DNA of 64,000 bases from Macrostomum hystrix (lineage: Eukaryota; Platyhelminthes; Macrostomidae): NCBI GenBank assembly GCA_950097015.1, contig CATNEN010000001.1, positions 5,193,001-5,257,000 on the forward strand. The letters run 5' to 3'. The notes beneath the pieces are model-generated. The model was given only the letters and a program-made list of their open reading frames with translations, was not told the DNA's origin and searched no databases. Shown here one piece after another: positions 1-10,600 of the stretch. A program made the position numbers and the translations under genes. Each line of letters opens with the position of its first letter. Positions within the stretch are counted from its first letter, which is position 1.

Positions 1-324
1 GATTTTTTTACTTTCTTCAGAACTTCTTGGCCTATAACTTTTTTCGTAGTGAATATCATAATAAAACGATAGCACGAAACTGTTTATGAATTAGTCTGCT
101 GTAAGTTAAGTGGTTTTTACAGATAAAAGCCGATCTCGATGCAAGACAGGAGGTTAAATTCGGCCATGACTTTGTTGTTCGGTTTTGATGAGACATTGTT
201 CGGTTGATGAGATTTCACCCTATATTATTTTATACTTTGTTGTCTGAAATTATATATATTTTAAAAAATATGATTTTTAGGCCTATCTGATATAAATGAC
301 TAAGCTAAGACAAGCAATTTAGTC
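1..324. other. AT-rich DNA, no gene seen
   Basis: AT-rich sequence without an open frame or splice-framed exon that I could support. It leads into the large inverted repeat that begins near 325. Confidence 0.5.
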
Positions 325-989
325 CAAAATAAACATCCTATTTTCCAGTACCAGTAACAGTAGGCCCCTACCACAAAAAAATAAAAGTTAAAACAATGGG
401 TCATAACAATGAAGCATGTGCAATTTCAGCTTTCTACCTACAGCATCCAGGGCTGGAGCAGTGGACCCTTTAAGTGTGTCTCCCCACCCCAGCCATAGAA
501 GCCTCTGCTACTAAGGTCATGACAACCCTTTAAAAAGTGTGAAAGCTTCACTGAAACTGTTAGGACAAAGATGTGACAGGGTTTTGAAGGTTTGTGAATG
601 GTGCAGAAAGATTTTGAAGTATTTTGTTGGCAGAGTTAATTAATGGATTTGGTTAGAGCAGTAAATTAGGCATATGTGCACCCTCCTTTTTCAATCTGGC
701 TTGGGACAGACTTTGGCAAAGTTACTCACAAAGTTTTTATTTGTATTATGTTATGATCACAAAGCATGGCTGCTTACAGTTTTAAACACAATTATGTGTT
801 AAGTTTTAGTTATGAACAGACAAAAATAATATTAAAAAATGTATTATTCATATTTTGCCAAAAATTAATTTGCTAAGTAGAATTTAAATATTCTAATCAA
901 CTATGCTAATCATAAAAAGCTACCTTCTATGATTTGTATGGTAGTTTTCTTTGTTGGAGTGTTTCCGCTTTTCGATGATAGATTTCGAT

Positions 990-1016
990 GATGCCTCAGC
1001 GAGTAGATGAGGCATC
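990..1016. other. Short perfect hairpin followed by T-run
   Basis: A nine-base stem (GATGCCTCA / TGAGGCATC) encloses a nine-base loop and is followed at once by ACTTTTTT. It lies in the spacer of the large inverted repeat. It may be a pol III-type 3' end or chance; no function is claimed. Confidence 0.35.
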
Positions 1017-1666
1017 ACTTTTTTACATGTTCGATAATTCAATGAACTCCACCTGTCTTATCTAAATGTAAATCGCACCCAGGCCGGTCAGCCAGTAAGT
1101 TTAACTGCTTTTCTGAGTACAACGTTTTTAGAAACAGGTCAAACTCAAAGCTTTGAATGAAGCATTTTATGGAATTTCTTTCACTGTCCATATTTCGCAT
1201 AATTTTTGCATAATATGAAGTTCTTTAATGACATTTTTGTGCACAGGTCCTTCTTCTTTGACTTCTAGCTTCACGTTAATTCACCAAATAGCTGGAAGAG
1301 ATTTGACACATGAAAAGTCGTTCTCATCTATCTCTTTTTCTGTCATTGACACCAAAAGCTCTTCATACAGTTCAGCCAGACTTTTTTCTTTCAAAAGCTC
1401 TTTAAATTTTTCTGCTTAATCAGCTGTAACTTTACTTAGAGTTGGAAAGTTGTGCCTTTTCTGTCCTTGTGTTGAAACTAATAGCGTAATATCTTCATGT
1501 GCTATTCTTGGCAATGTTTTTAATATAAAATTAAAAATTGACTAATTTCGGCATATCTGAAGTTGCCAAAAGGCCATATGGCTGGGGTGGGGAGAAACAC
1601 TTTAAGGGTCCACTGCTCCGGCCTGGATGCTGTAGGAAGCTGAAATTGCACATGCTTCATCTACAT

Positions 1667-1926
1667 ACATGCGCAACACCCGGCCGAACCGGCCAGGTGA
1701 AACGAGGGCCAAGCAAGGTAAGTCGCAAAAACCAATCAACCAAGTGCAAAAGAATCAAAGGGGGGACCAAGGGACAAAAAAGGAAGGCGTGAAGAAAATG
1801 AAAAAGGGGATAAAAAAGAGAGCAAATGAGAGCAAACTAAGTCGCAAATGAGAGCAAACTAAGTCATAAATAGAGCAAAAACTAAGTCGCACGGCCGGCT
1901 AAGATTTGGGAGGTTGCGCATGTATG
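1667..1926. mobile_element. Small hAT-like MITE, 260 bp
   Basis: The element starts CATACATGCGCAAC and ends with its exact reverse complement GTTGCGCATGTATG, a perfect 14-bp terminal inverted repeat. Flanking octamers TTCATCTA and CTCATCTA match at seven of eight positions, consistent with an 8-bp target-site duplication as made by hAT-superfamily transposases. It interrupts the right arm of the older inverted repeat, which gives relative ages. The inside carries an imperfect direct repeat (AGCAAACTAAGTCGCAAATG-like) and no transposase, so it is non-autonomous. Confidence 0.75.
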
Positions 1927-1969
1927 CTCATCTACAGCCATGGCAATTAATTTTTTCTATTACCACCCT

Positions 1970-2593
1970 TTAAACTTTTATTTTTTCCCATACTGGTACT
2001 GGAAAATAGGATGTCAAAATAAGCACATTTTCATCAAACAAATACCTTGTATCTTGGTACAAGGTCTGGTGGATGATGATTTCTGAACAATAGTTTAAGT
2101 GCAAGGACAGGGGACTTAGTTTTAGAGCCATATTTTCCAGAGTAGTTCCGGAATAGTCAACATGCAGAACTATGTGATCAGGCTGCATTTGTGTGCACGT
2201 GTTGTGTATGGCCCATAACTAGTGCCTAACTTGCAAATGATGCACAACATACTTTGTCATTAAGTTATTGAATTTGTCTATGGCATCCTGAATGCTATCA
2301 GACTTCTTGATCCTGAGCTACATTTATTTAAATCCTGTTTTCTTGCATGTTGTCAGCCCTCACTGCTGATAGTAAATTGTTGCTGGAGATGCATCAGTCA
2401 TCTGATGGAGTACTGAGTTGTTGGCACATGCTTGGCACTTGTGATATATGCTAGCTTTTGAGTCAATGTCGCAGACCAGCTGCTCAATTATATGTAGATT
2501 CATGCAACTATCGACAAGCTTGACCAGGAACAGCACATTGAGCATCAGTTTTGGATATAGTTTGTATGTTATAACATATAAATATTTATTCAT
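1970..2593 (-). pseudogene. Decayed transposon-type coding relic (uncertain)
   Basis: The minus strand holds two short open stretches (about 2360-2593 and 1970-2188) separated by stops. The first contains a CQAC motif and ends in YYQQ. The second contains HIVLHVDY, resembling the acidic-residue core of a widespread invertebrate transposon protein. Frames are broken and the 3' end runs into the inverted-repeat arm. I cannot name the family; this is a weak resemblance only. Confidence 0.25.
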
Positions 2594-2599
2594 TCAAAC

Positions 2600-3230
2600 A
2601 AAAGTCACAATTATAACAAAGTATTATTTTTGATGTATATTTTCTAGGAAATCCTCACTTTAAAATGAGCTTATATATAAATCTTGATAAATAGATAAGT
2701 TATGTCTGAAATTAGTTTTAAAATTGAGCTTATTACATGAAAATATGTATAAAAACATCACAATTTGCCTGCCACAAACTGCCATCTTCATAAAGAAAAA
2801 TAGAATACATTAAGCATTTACCAGTCATTTTTTTTATTTGAATAAAACTTGATCTACAAAAAGATAGAACTTAAATGAAAGCAGCATGAACTATGATCTT
2901 GACCATTGACAATTTGCAAAAGATAATTACTCTATAGCAAGCATTGTAGTAAAAATATCCATTTTTTTAATCTAGGAAGATATATTTTGTTTTTATGTAT
3001 TTTTTAACATATCTTTGAAATATTTTTTGCTAGGTGGCTACTTTTAGTTTCTTTTATAACAAGCTACAAGCCATTTGTTTGTCTTGGGGTCACAATCGTC
3101 TTGTATTTGCTACTATACTGAAAAGTTTTGGCCCAGTACTTACATTCTGGCTAGTTTAGCCAGTAATTGTTAGTGCTAAATAAATACTTCGTCCCTGACA
3201 GCGGCTAATAAGATCCCGCGGACTTCACTT
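2600..3230. other. AT-rich intergenic DNA
   Basis: No gene seen. Low-complexity A/T-rich sequence between the transposon relic and the promoter of the splicing-factor gene. Confidence 0.5.
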
Positions 3231-3234
3231 AGCA

Positions 3235-3290
3235 ACCAATAGCAAGTGACTGAGAGACATGCATCAAATTGTTCGAATCAGTATTTAAAG
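3235..3290 (+). promoter_or_regulatory. Putative promoter of the PRPF38B-like gene
   Basis: A CCAAT box (CAACCAATAG, about 3234-3243) lies some 45 bases before a TATA-like TATTTAAAG near 3281. The first coding ATG follows about 80 bases downstream at 3369. Spacing is right for a small pol II promoter. This is motif-based inference. Confidence 0.4.
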
Positions 3291-3368
3291 AGTGCGTAAG
3301 GTATTTTAATGATTTATATATCCATTCAGCACATATACTTTGCCATCTCAACTATTTCCACAGATGAC

Positions 3369-6300
3369 ATGACACCATCCGTTGCTGAACTAACTGGATT
3401 AACTGGCTTCGGACATCATCAGCATCAGAATCAAAAGTCTGGCAATCTGCATCTATGGGGCAATCGTGAAACGATGAATATCAATTCTATGGTGCTGACT
3501 AATATCAAACAGTCGCCATATTTTAAACATGAATTAGTGGAAATAACCACATTCAATGAAGTTGTCGATGCCATCTACTACAAGGTGGGTTAAAGGTACA
3601 AATTAAACCTTTGTTTTCTTTCATATCCATTATGCCAAGTTGGTTGCTTAAAAGTCAATACAGGATTCTTTAATAATATAATATTTTCTCATTTCTGTTT
3701 GTGTCTAATTCAAGCCAAAAAAAGTTCGACGTACTTTATTTGAAGCTGCGAATCTGTTTTGTCACTGACGCAGCTGCATGGCCGGTTGAATGAGCGTGAC
3801 GGCTTGTGACCAATGATCTGGTACTGAGGGTGAGACACTCCTCTGATCGAGCTGACAATCTGTAGACATTATTGCATAATCTTTTTTGCTCTTTTGGGTT
3901 AAAATTGAATATTCAGTCTAGGGACTGAGGGCTGCCATTGCACCCACACGCTTCCATCCGACATCGTTACCCTTGTCCTTCTTAAATACTGGTACCCTAT
4001 AAGGATATAACACATAATTATCTTAACAGTAGAACTACAAAGGGAGGAATTCCTAAGAAAACTTAAGAACACAGGCCAAATTTTTGTTGCGCATCTTTTA
4101 AAATAATAATTAGGTCGCCAGCTCTTCAGACCGTCGAGATATTCAATGGTTCTTGCCGAAGATCAGATTTTTCCTATAAGCGCTAGTGTATTTCAAACAC
4201 CCCTATATAAATTAGAACTGCGCCTCAGTGCGGCCTTGCCAGGCCTTCAAAATTTATCAGCATGTCACCCGAATGTGCCTGCCTCATCTCCGTCTTCGGT
4301 GGTCACTTACCTTTATCTAGATGTACTGCTGGACCTTTAAGGGCTACAACAGGTGGAAATAGGCAACTAAGGACACCCTGACGCGAATTTCTCAGATTTC
4401 CCTAATCAAGCCTAAATATTAGGCAATTAGTCACCACTCAACGCTGTTAGAATTCGAGCACTGCCAACAAAATTTTAGGGGGGAGGATTTTCCTAATAAA
4501 AAAATAAAAAAGCGATTAGTTCCTAGTAATCTACTTATAGTAGTTTAAGCGAATTTTGTAACAATTGTGATTGTGATTGAACTCTCCCAGGTCAGCCATC
4601 TGGAGCCGTGGGAGCGAGGCACCCGCCGAACAACCGGTTTGAGCGGCGCCAGCGGCGGCGGTCTGCAAGTTCGCGGTGTTGGCGCCGGCGGTGTAGTCAG
4701 CACAGCCTACTGCCTGCTGTTCAAACTGTTTACTCTGCGATTGAATCGCAAGCAATTGCAGACATTGATGGATCATCCGGATTCGCCCTATATTAGAGCT
4801 CTGGGCTTTATGTACATTCGATATTGCTTGGATCCTAAGGATCTATGGGAATGGTACGAGCCCTACTTGAGTGATGACGAGGTGAGGATTGATAGGTAGA
4901 TAAATAGTTGTTTATTTAAATTTTTAGGAATTTCAAATCTAAATCGTCTTCCTACATCATCATTTAGAATACTTGTCTTTCATCATTCTCAGTTTAATAC
5001 AGCTGTTTTCCCAGATCCTCAGTTTAGAATACATTGCTTCCCAAATCCTAATTTTGGGATAAATGTGTTCCCAGATCCTGCGTTTGAATACATTGCTTCA
5101 CAGATTTTTGGATAAATTTCTTTCCAGATCGTAAGTTAGAATACATTGCTTCCCAGATCCTACGAGTATTTAGGATGGCTGTCTAGATCCCCAATCTGGG
5201 TGGGAAGGATGGGATCTTCTTAGATCATCATTTTGGGATAAAAAAATCTTCCCAGATTTCCGTTCAGGAAAACTAATTTTCGAGATCCTCATTTAAGGAT
5301 AGTTCTATTAAATCTATCTACCCTAATTTTTCCTCAAATGTTCATAAAGTTCCTCATTATCAGATTATCTTTTTTTAAAGAAACATTATTTTTCCTCACT
5401 CATCAGGAAATCGACGTCAAAGCCGGCGGCGGTTGCAACATCACCATCGGTGAAATGTTGCGGCAATTCCTGACCCAGTTAGACTGGTATTCCACTCTGT
5501 TTCCTCGCATTCCTGTGCCAATTGAGAAGGACATTAGGGCGCGACTGCAGGAGAGATCGGCTGGCAATAAGCCTATGACAAAGGCTCAATCGCCAGCGGT
5601 CGCTGCCGCTTCCGCCGCCGCGGCTTCTGGTAGAGACAGAGAAAGGTAAAAACTGAACATTATATCTGATCGCGTATAGGGATTATTTAAGACGAAATAT
5701 TGAGACGAGATTTTTATAACAAGTGCTGAAAAAGTTGTAGATTTAAAGTGGATTTTGGAATGACTAAAAAGGTTGGGTCAAACAAGAATAGCGTTTGTGA
5801 TAACGGAGGTTAGAAACACAGCAGTCTAACGCATTTGCCTCTCGCACCAAGGTCCCTGAGCTCGATTTCGCGGCGAAACTACATTAAATTGGGGCGCAGA
5901 CGCGGAAAAAAGTCCAACGGTCTCCAAGGCATAGTGAGGGTGTACACTGCCTGACGATGAGAAAGTCAGGGCAGATGTACACACCTGTGTGAGCGTGTGC
6001 CTGCGTACGGTATCTGTGTGCGTGTGTGCTCAGGATTCAGCTAGGTGGGCAGAATTGCCTACTCGCTGGCTGCGGGTCTAGTGTCACCAAATGATGGGCC
6101 ATTGCTCGCAGCCCACCTGCAATCTAATTAATTAATATTTAAATTATATTCAGATCTAGGTCCAGATCGCGCATTAGATCGTCGCGTTCTCGCGATCGTG
6201 ATCAGGCCCGTCGGTCGTCACGTGACCGAGACAGGGACAGAGAACGGAACCGTGATCGCGACAGAGGCAGAGACAGAGATCGCGACAGAGATTCCGACCG

Positions 6301-6406
6301 GCATCGGAAGCATCGGTCAGAACGCGACGATTACAAGCGGGACCGCGACGGTGACAGGGACAGGGATCGAGACAAGCATCGGGATCGCGATCGTCGCGAT
6401 CGTTAG
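3369..6406 (+). CDS. PRPF38B: Pre-mRNA-splicing factor 38B-like protein
   Basis: Spliceosome-associated PRP38 family protein, nuclear, expected in the U4/U6.U5 tri-snRNP/B-complex context. Exons in phase: 3369-3584, 4591-4881, 5407-5645 and 6154-6406 (332 residues). The PRP38 domain fills exons 1-3: LHLWGNRETMN, SPYFKHEL, a glycine-rich GVGAGGVVST stretch, DSPYIRALGFMYIRY, VKAGGGCNITIGEML and TLFPRIPVP, all close to animal PRPF38B. Exon 4 encodes an RS/RD-rich tail ending in a TAG. The start at 3369 is chosen because a good acceptor (TTTCCACAG) sits five bases upstream, so this could be a trans- or cis-splice acceptor; an out-of-frame ATGACATGA mini-ORF overlaps it. Intron 2 is a decayed minisatellite and intron 3 carries a SINE. 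Confidence 0.9.
4960..5330. repeat. Degenerate tandem repeat in PRPF38B intron 2
   Basis: Units built around CCCAGATCCTCAGTTTAGAA and ACATTGCTT recur about every 30-60 bases with heavy divergence. It looks like an old minisatellite that fills most of the intron. Confidence 0.6.
5810..6135 (+). mobile_element. tRNA-derived SINE, family 1 copy a
   Basis: In PRPF38B intron 3. It carries the pol III-like head (CGCATTTGCCTCTCGCACC, then GAGCTCGATTTCGCGG as B-box region), the shared body (CTGCCTGACGATGAGAAAGT, CAGGGCAGATGTACACACC) and the 3' part GCGGGTCTAGTGTCACC, ending in an AT-rich tail. Same orientation as the host gene. Confidence 0.8.
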
Positions 6407-7145
6407 GCGCACGTTGTTCTGTAACATATTATTTTACTTTTGTTTCTCGCCCTGTCTTTTATAACCGATTATTAATCACTACTGAGTTTTTTCAAATACA
6501 CTGGCAGCTGGTATATTGTCATTTCTAATAGCCAACAATGATATTTTTATAGCGTCGCTGCATAGTCTCAAAAATATTAAATTCCGTGTTTAACAATTGA
6601 TGCGAATCCTAAGTTAAAGCTACGAATCAGTTTTTTCTCAGTCAAACGGCGAATAGTTTGACAAATTAAATACTAAATCAATTAAATTTACTCATTCACA
6701 CACTTGGTAATGCACTGTGAATGTGCGTTTTATGTCATGTTGTTAGCCACAAATGTAATGTAAAGTATTTTCTTTTTTATTTCTCATTTTCTTTCTATTT
6801 ATAAGGGTAATATCTGCAGTCTATTCTAGACTTGTAATTGCATTTAGATTGCAACAGATGTCTATAAAACTGACTGATATAAAGGGCTGACGGGCGGAGT
6901 GAAAATGGGGTGCAAAAACATTACATAACTGCGAGGTTAACAGCCATCGATAAAGTAAGGAGGCGGAGGCAATCTAGATAGCGTGACCAGACTTTGAGGG
7001 GGTACAGAATAATCGATAATGGATTGGGTGGACGGGCCAGGCAGATAACAGAGGGTCCGCAGAATGAATGGCGAACAATTAATGTGATTGGCTGGTTCCT
7101 ACATTAAAGGACAAGCACGTTTCTGCAACAGCCATTTCCACACTA
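6407..7145. other. 3' flank of PRPF38B, no further gene
   Basis: AT-rich sequence that should include the 3' UTR of the splicing-factor gene. I see no second coding region or RNA gene here. Confidence 0.5.
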
Positions 7146-7149
7146 AATT

Positions 7150-8145
7150 TCTACACTATCCGCCCCTCTATTCTCCACTATCCGCCCCTCTATTCTACAC
7201 AATCCGCCCCTCAATTCTACACTATCCGCCCCTGTATTCTCCACTATCCGCCCCTCTATTCTACACAATCCGCCCCTCAATTCTACACTATCCGCCCCTC
7301 TATTCTACACTATCCGCCCCTCTATTCTACACTATCCGCCCCTCTATTCTACACTATCCGCCCCTCTATTCTACACTATCCGCCCCTCTATTCTGCACTA
7401 TCCGCCCCTCTATTCTACACAATCCGCCCCTCTATTCTCCACTATCCGCCCCTCTATTCTCCACTATCCGCCCCTCTATTCTACACAATCCGCCCCTCTA
7501 TTCTCCACTATCCGCCCCTCTATTCTCCACTATCCGCCCCTCTATTCTCCACTATCCGCCCCTCTATTCTACACAATCCGCCCCTCTATTCTACACTATC
7601 CGCCCCTCTATTCTCCACTATCCGCCCCTCTATTCTCCACTATCCGCCCCTCTATTCTCCACTATCTGCCCCTCTATTCTACACTATCCGCCCCTCTATT
7701 CTACACTATCCGCCCCTCTATTCTGCACTATCCGCCCCTATTTTCTACACTATCCGCCCCTCTATTCTCCACTATCCGCCCCTCTATTCTACACAATCCG
7801 CCCCTCTATTCTCCACTATCCGCCCCTCTATTCTCCACTATCCGCCCCTCTATTCTACACAATCCGCCCCTCTATTCTCCACTATCCGCCCCTCTATTCT
7901 CCACTATCCGCCCCTCTATTCTCCACTATCCGCCCCTCTATTCTACACAATCCGCCCCTCTATTCTACACTATCCGCCCCTCTATTCTCCACTATCCGCC
8001 CCTCTATTCTCCACTATCCGCCCCTCTATTCTCCACTATCTGCCCCTCTATTCTACACTATCCGCCCCTCTATTCTACACTATCCGCCCCTGTATTCTAC
8101 ACTATCCGCCCCTATTTTCTACACTTTCCGCCCCTCTACTTTATA
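7150..8145. repeat. 22-bp minisatellite, about 45 units
   Basis: Near-perfect head-to-tail copies of CCGCCCCTCTATTCTACACT plus AT, with A/C, T/A and G variants that recur in blocks, indicating segmental amplification. The unit has no stop on the plus strand and 22 is not a multiple of three, so frames cycle and stay open for about 1 kb; the apparent 352-residue frame is not a gene. Confidence 0.95.
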
Positions 8146-8186
8146 GTAAATTCTACATTGTTCGCATCTTTTTTACACTATTAGGC

Positions 8187-9367
8187 CAGTGGTCGTGGCG
8201 TTGGCGCGAATTCGCGCCTGCGCGAAAATGGCGCAAATACGCGAATTCTGTGACCATGGCGCGAAAAATTAGGATGGCTAATGGCGCGAAAATATGAAAA
8301 ATATTCCCCCATTTTTGCGCTATTTTTTCATTAAGAAGCTTTAAACTCCAGGCACCCATTTGAATAATTAAATTTCATGATGTTCTGTACCTCCATAACT
8401 ATTTTGACCTTCATATTCACATGTGCATCTCTGAATTTATTGTTACTGAATAGTTTATATCGGCAGATATAGGATCGGCAGCGTGGAGGTGGAGGCGCGT
8501 CTTCAACAGGAGGATGTGTCTAACTCTACCTCTGGGAGTCCATTTTGAACGCTGGAAATCGTCCTCTGCTGATGAGATTAGTACGAGCACTACTTGTTTT
8601 GCCCCATGGGAACGCGGAAGTTAAGCGAGTGTTCAGTCAGCTGAGACGAGGTTAGGCGGAAGACTGAAGAGAGGGACAGAGAGCTGGAAATCCTTCGCAA
8701 GGAACAGGAGCGCATTCGCAAGCGAAAGGAACGAGAGGCGGAGCGAATCACTGAGGCGGTGATCAAGCGAAAGGCTGCGGAGATGGCCATTGTAAACCGA
8801 CTTCCTGAAGAAATTGCGAAGAAGTTCCGACGTGACGACTGACGAGTCCGTCTAGCTCTGGCGTGCTTCCTATCCACTGTCCACTATTGAACTATGACAC
8901 TTAATCGATTATCAAGTAATAGTTCTATATTTAGCCTTCTTTATAATTTAACTAATTTTATTATTTTAACCTTATAATTTAATTTATAATTTTACTTTTT
9001 AACAAATACCAACTAAATCTAGGAAAAACTGTAGATCCGTATATAGTTTGATCCAAATGTTGCTTAGCTTTACAACAAACGGACCGGATGGGGTGAACTC
9101 TTTAGATTGCCGTATGATCTCTCAGTCTCAGCGCACTGATATAATCTAATCTGCTTCTTAATATTTTCTATGCAATATTACGACTTACACTGTCTGTCTA
9201 ATTTTACACTTTAAGCTACATTTGTAATTTTGTATTGCAAACTTATCTATACCACAGTTATCATAACTTCTTTTTGTTGGGTATTCTTAGCTGTATGTAT
9301 AGATACCTATGGCGCGAAAAAAATTGGGTGGCGCGAAAATTTAGAAGAAGACCCGCCACGACCACTG
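8187..9367 (+). mobile_element. hAT-superfamily transposon, internally deleted
   Basis: The ends are CAGTGGTCGTGGCG and CGCCACGACCACTG, a perfect 14-bp terminal inverted repeat of the CAGTG type. Both sides are flanked by the same octamer TATTAGGC (8179-8186 and 9368-9375), a perfect 8-bp target-site duplication. Subterminal GGCGCGAA motifs repeat at both ends, as expected for transposase binding sites. Inside, the plus strand keeps the end of a transposase: LLVLPHGNAEVKRVFSQL matches the C-terminal hAT dimerisation region and then hits a stop. Most of the transposase is missing, so the element is non-autonomous. Confidence 0.88.
8557..8842 (+). pseudogene. hAT transposase C-terminal remnant plus charged tail
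   Basis: From about 8557 the plus strand reads NAGNRPLLMRLVRALLVL then PHGNAEVKRVFSQLRRG and a TAG at about 8653-8655. Another frame right after it (about 8650-8842) encodes a highly charged segment with RKEQERIRKRKEREAER and VNRLPEEIAKKFRRDD before a TGA. The second part looks coding in composition but its source is unknown; it may be the frameshifted transposase end or captured host sequence. It sits wholly within the hAT element. Confidence 0.5.
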
Positions 9368-9375
9368 TATTAGGC

Positions 9376-10003
9376 CTCTACAGTCGTCGCGCTCCTGTAA
9401 AAAGTCGCATTACTGGTTTTAGTTAAAAAAAATTAGACCAATTTTATTACAATTGTTTTCTGTAATTGATGTTTTTTCTGCTCATACTTAACGCTGAATA
9501 AAAACGAAATTTGTTCCGTTTTTGTCATTAGTTACGTGTTGAAATCGATACACTTTTGATTAATTTTTGGGACCCATTAGCGGAAAGCAGTGAGATCACT
9601 GTGTGTACTAAATTGATCACATCTCTTAGGAAGCTTTGTACTGCATCCATTTAAAAAATATTTTTATAGATTTATATTTTGCTTATTGTCTATTTAGCAA
9701 ACTATTTCAATCGATTAAGATTGACTTTAGGGATAAATTTAGCGAATTGGAAATAAATTCCACAATTTAAGCTCCGGGACTTTAGTAAGAGAGGCCAACC
9801 CGCCACTCAAAAACAATTTGCCACTCGTTCTTTGTCAAGATGTATTCCCAAGGAAAGCAAGATTTTCACAAATGCCTCACAAATGAAACAGTCTCTCCGC
9901 CAATCACAAGCTTGTTCTTGTTCTCTATTAAAAAAAAGTGACATTGCTACATTAGGTAGAGCTGGTGTATTGATTCAAACTGACGTTGAAAACGCCTTTC
10001 AAA
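9376..10003. other. AT-rich intergenic DNA before the WSC gene
   Basis: No supported gene. It should contain the promoter of the WSC-domain gene, but I do not see a clear TATA box. Confidence 0.45.
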
Positions 10004-10405
10004 ATGCCCACGTCTATATTATTAGTTTTCTTATTTTATTGTAGCCAGTTTTATCAAATAGAAGCTACTGTCGACTATATGTCGATATGTGTCGAATATA
10101 TTGGTTGCTACAAAGACAACTTATCCAGGGACATCAACGGCCAGACAATAATATATTCCCAAACAAATAGTCCAGTAAATTGCGGCCGCTATTGTCAGGC
10201 TAGCGGCTACAATTATATCGGATTGCAACACGGCACCGAATGCTACTGCGGCAATGCCTATGGTCGTCTGGGTAGGTCGCCAAGCGATTCAGACTGTAAC
10301 AAAGCCTGTAGCGGCGATTCCAGCATCTGGTGCGGCGGTTCGTGGAGGAATAGTGTCTACAGGGTGTACAGTTGCCTGTTAGCTCGTGAGTATTTTGCCG
10401 ACTAA
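10004..10405 (+). CDS. Secreted WSC-domain protein
   Basis: A 133-residue frame starts MPTSILLVFLFYCSQF, a good signal peptide cleaved near residue 21. The rest is one WSC domain: IGCYKDN, then CGRYCQASGYNYIGLQ, the signature ECYCGNAYG, a CNKACSGD stretch and WCGGSWRNSVYRVYS, with paired cysteines. WSC domains are putative carbohydrate-binding modules in secreted or membrane proteins. The frame runs to a stop at 10403-10405, but GTGAGT at 10386 is a strong splice donor and a phase-compatible small exon exists at 10439-10469, so the real protein may be longer and continue downstream. The exact ligand is unknown. Confidence 0.7.
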   Translation: MPTSILLVFLFYCSQFYQIEATVDYMSICVEYIGCYKDNLSRDINGQTIIYSQTNSPVNCGRYCQASGYNYIGLQHGTECYCGNAYGRLGRSPSDSDCNKACSGDSSIWCGGSWRNSVYRVYSCLLAREYFAD

Positions 10406-10509
10406 ATGCGTGTGCACATTTTTGTCATAACTCTATAGCTGTCTTTCATGGCCGAGGTAGCTTTAACAGGTAAGGCTTGGTAAGTATTTACAGTGTCCTT
10501 ATTTGCTCG

Positions 10510-10600
10510 TTTTTATTCTACTGAGGGTGTGACAGCTTGCACAGTCCGTGGACTGTTAAGTTGTACATAGCCTTTGGAAGTGCTGCGCAACTGTATCGAA
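10510..10600 (+). mobile_element. SINE family 2, 3' fragment
   Basis: GAGGGTGTGACAGCTTGC and CAGTCCGTGGACTG match the tail of the family-2 SINE seen at 21890-21950. The family-1 SINE copy b begins immediately after, so one inserted next to or into the other. Confidence 0.5.

Larger units (their letters stand above)
325..2016. repeat. Large inverted repeat (possible foldback element)
   Basis: The left arm (about 325-501) is the approximate reverse complement of a right arm spread over about 1575-2016. For example, the stretch at 328-352 reappears inverted at 1991-2015, and the stretch at 410-500 reappears inverted at 1577-1662. The right arm is split by a 260-bp insertion at 1667-1926. The spacer (502-1574) is AT-rich with no convincing gene. 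The arrangement suggests a foldback or long-TIR DNA transposon, but I see no transposase and did not identify target-site duplications for the outer ends. Confidence 0.6.

Noticed and set aside
7088-8146. Open frame of 352 residues
   Set aside because: Translation of the 22-bp minisatellite; no start context, domain or splice support.
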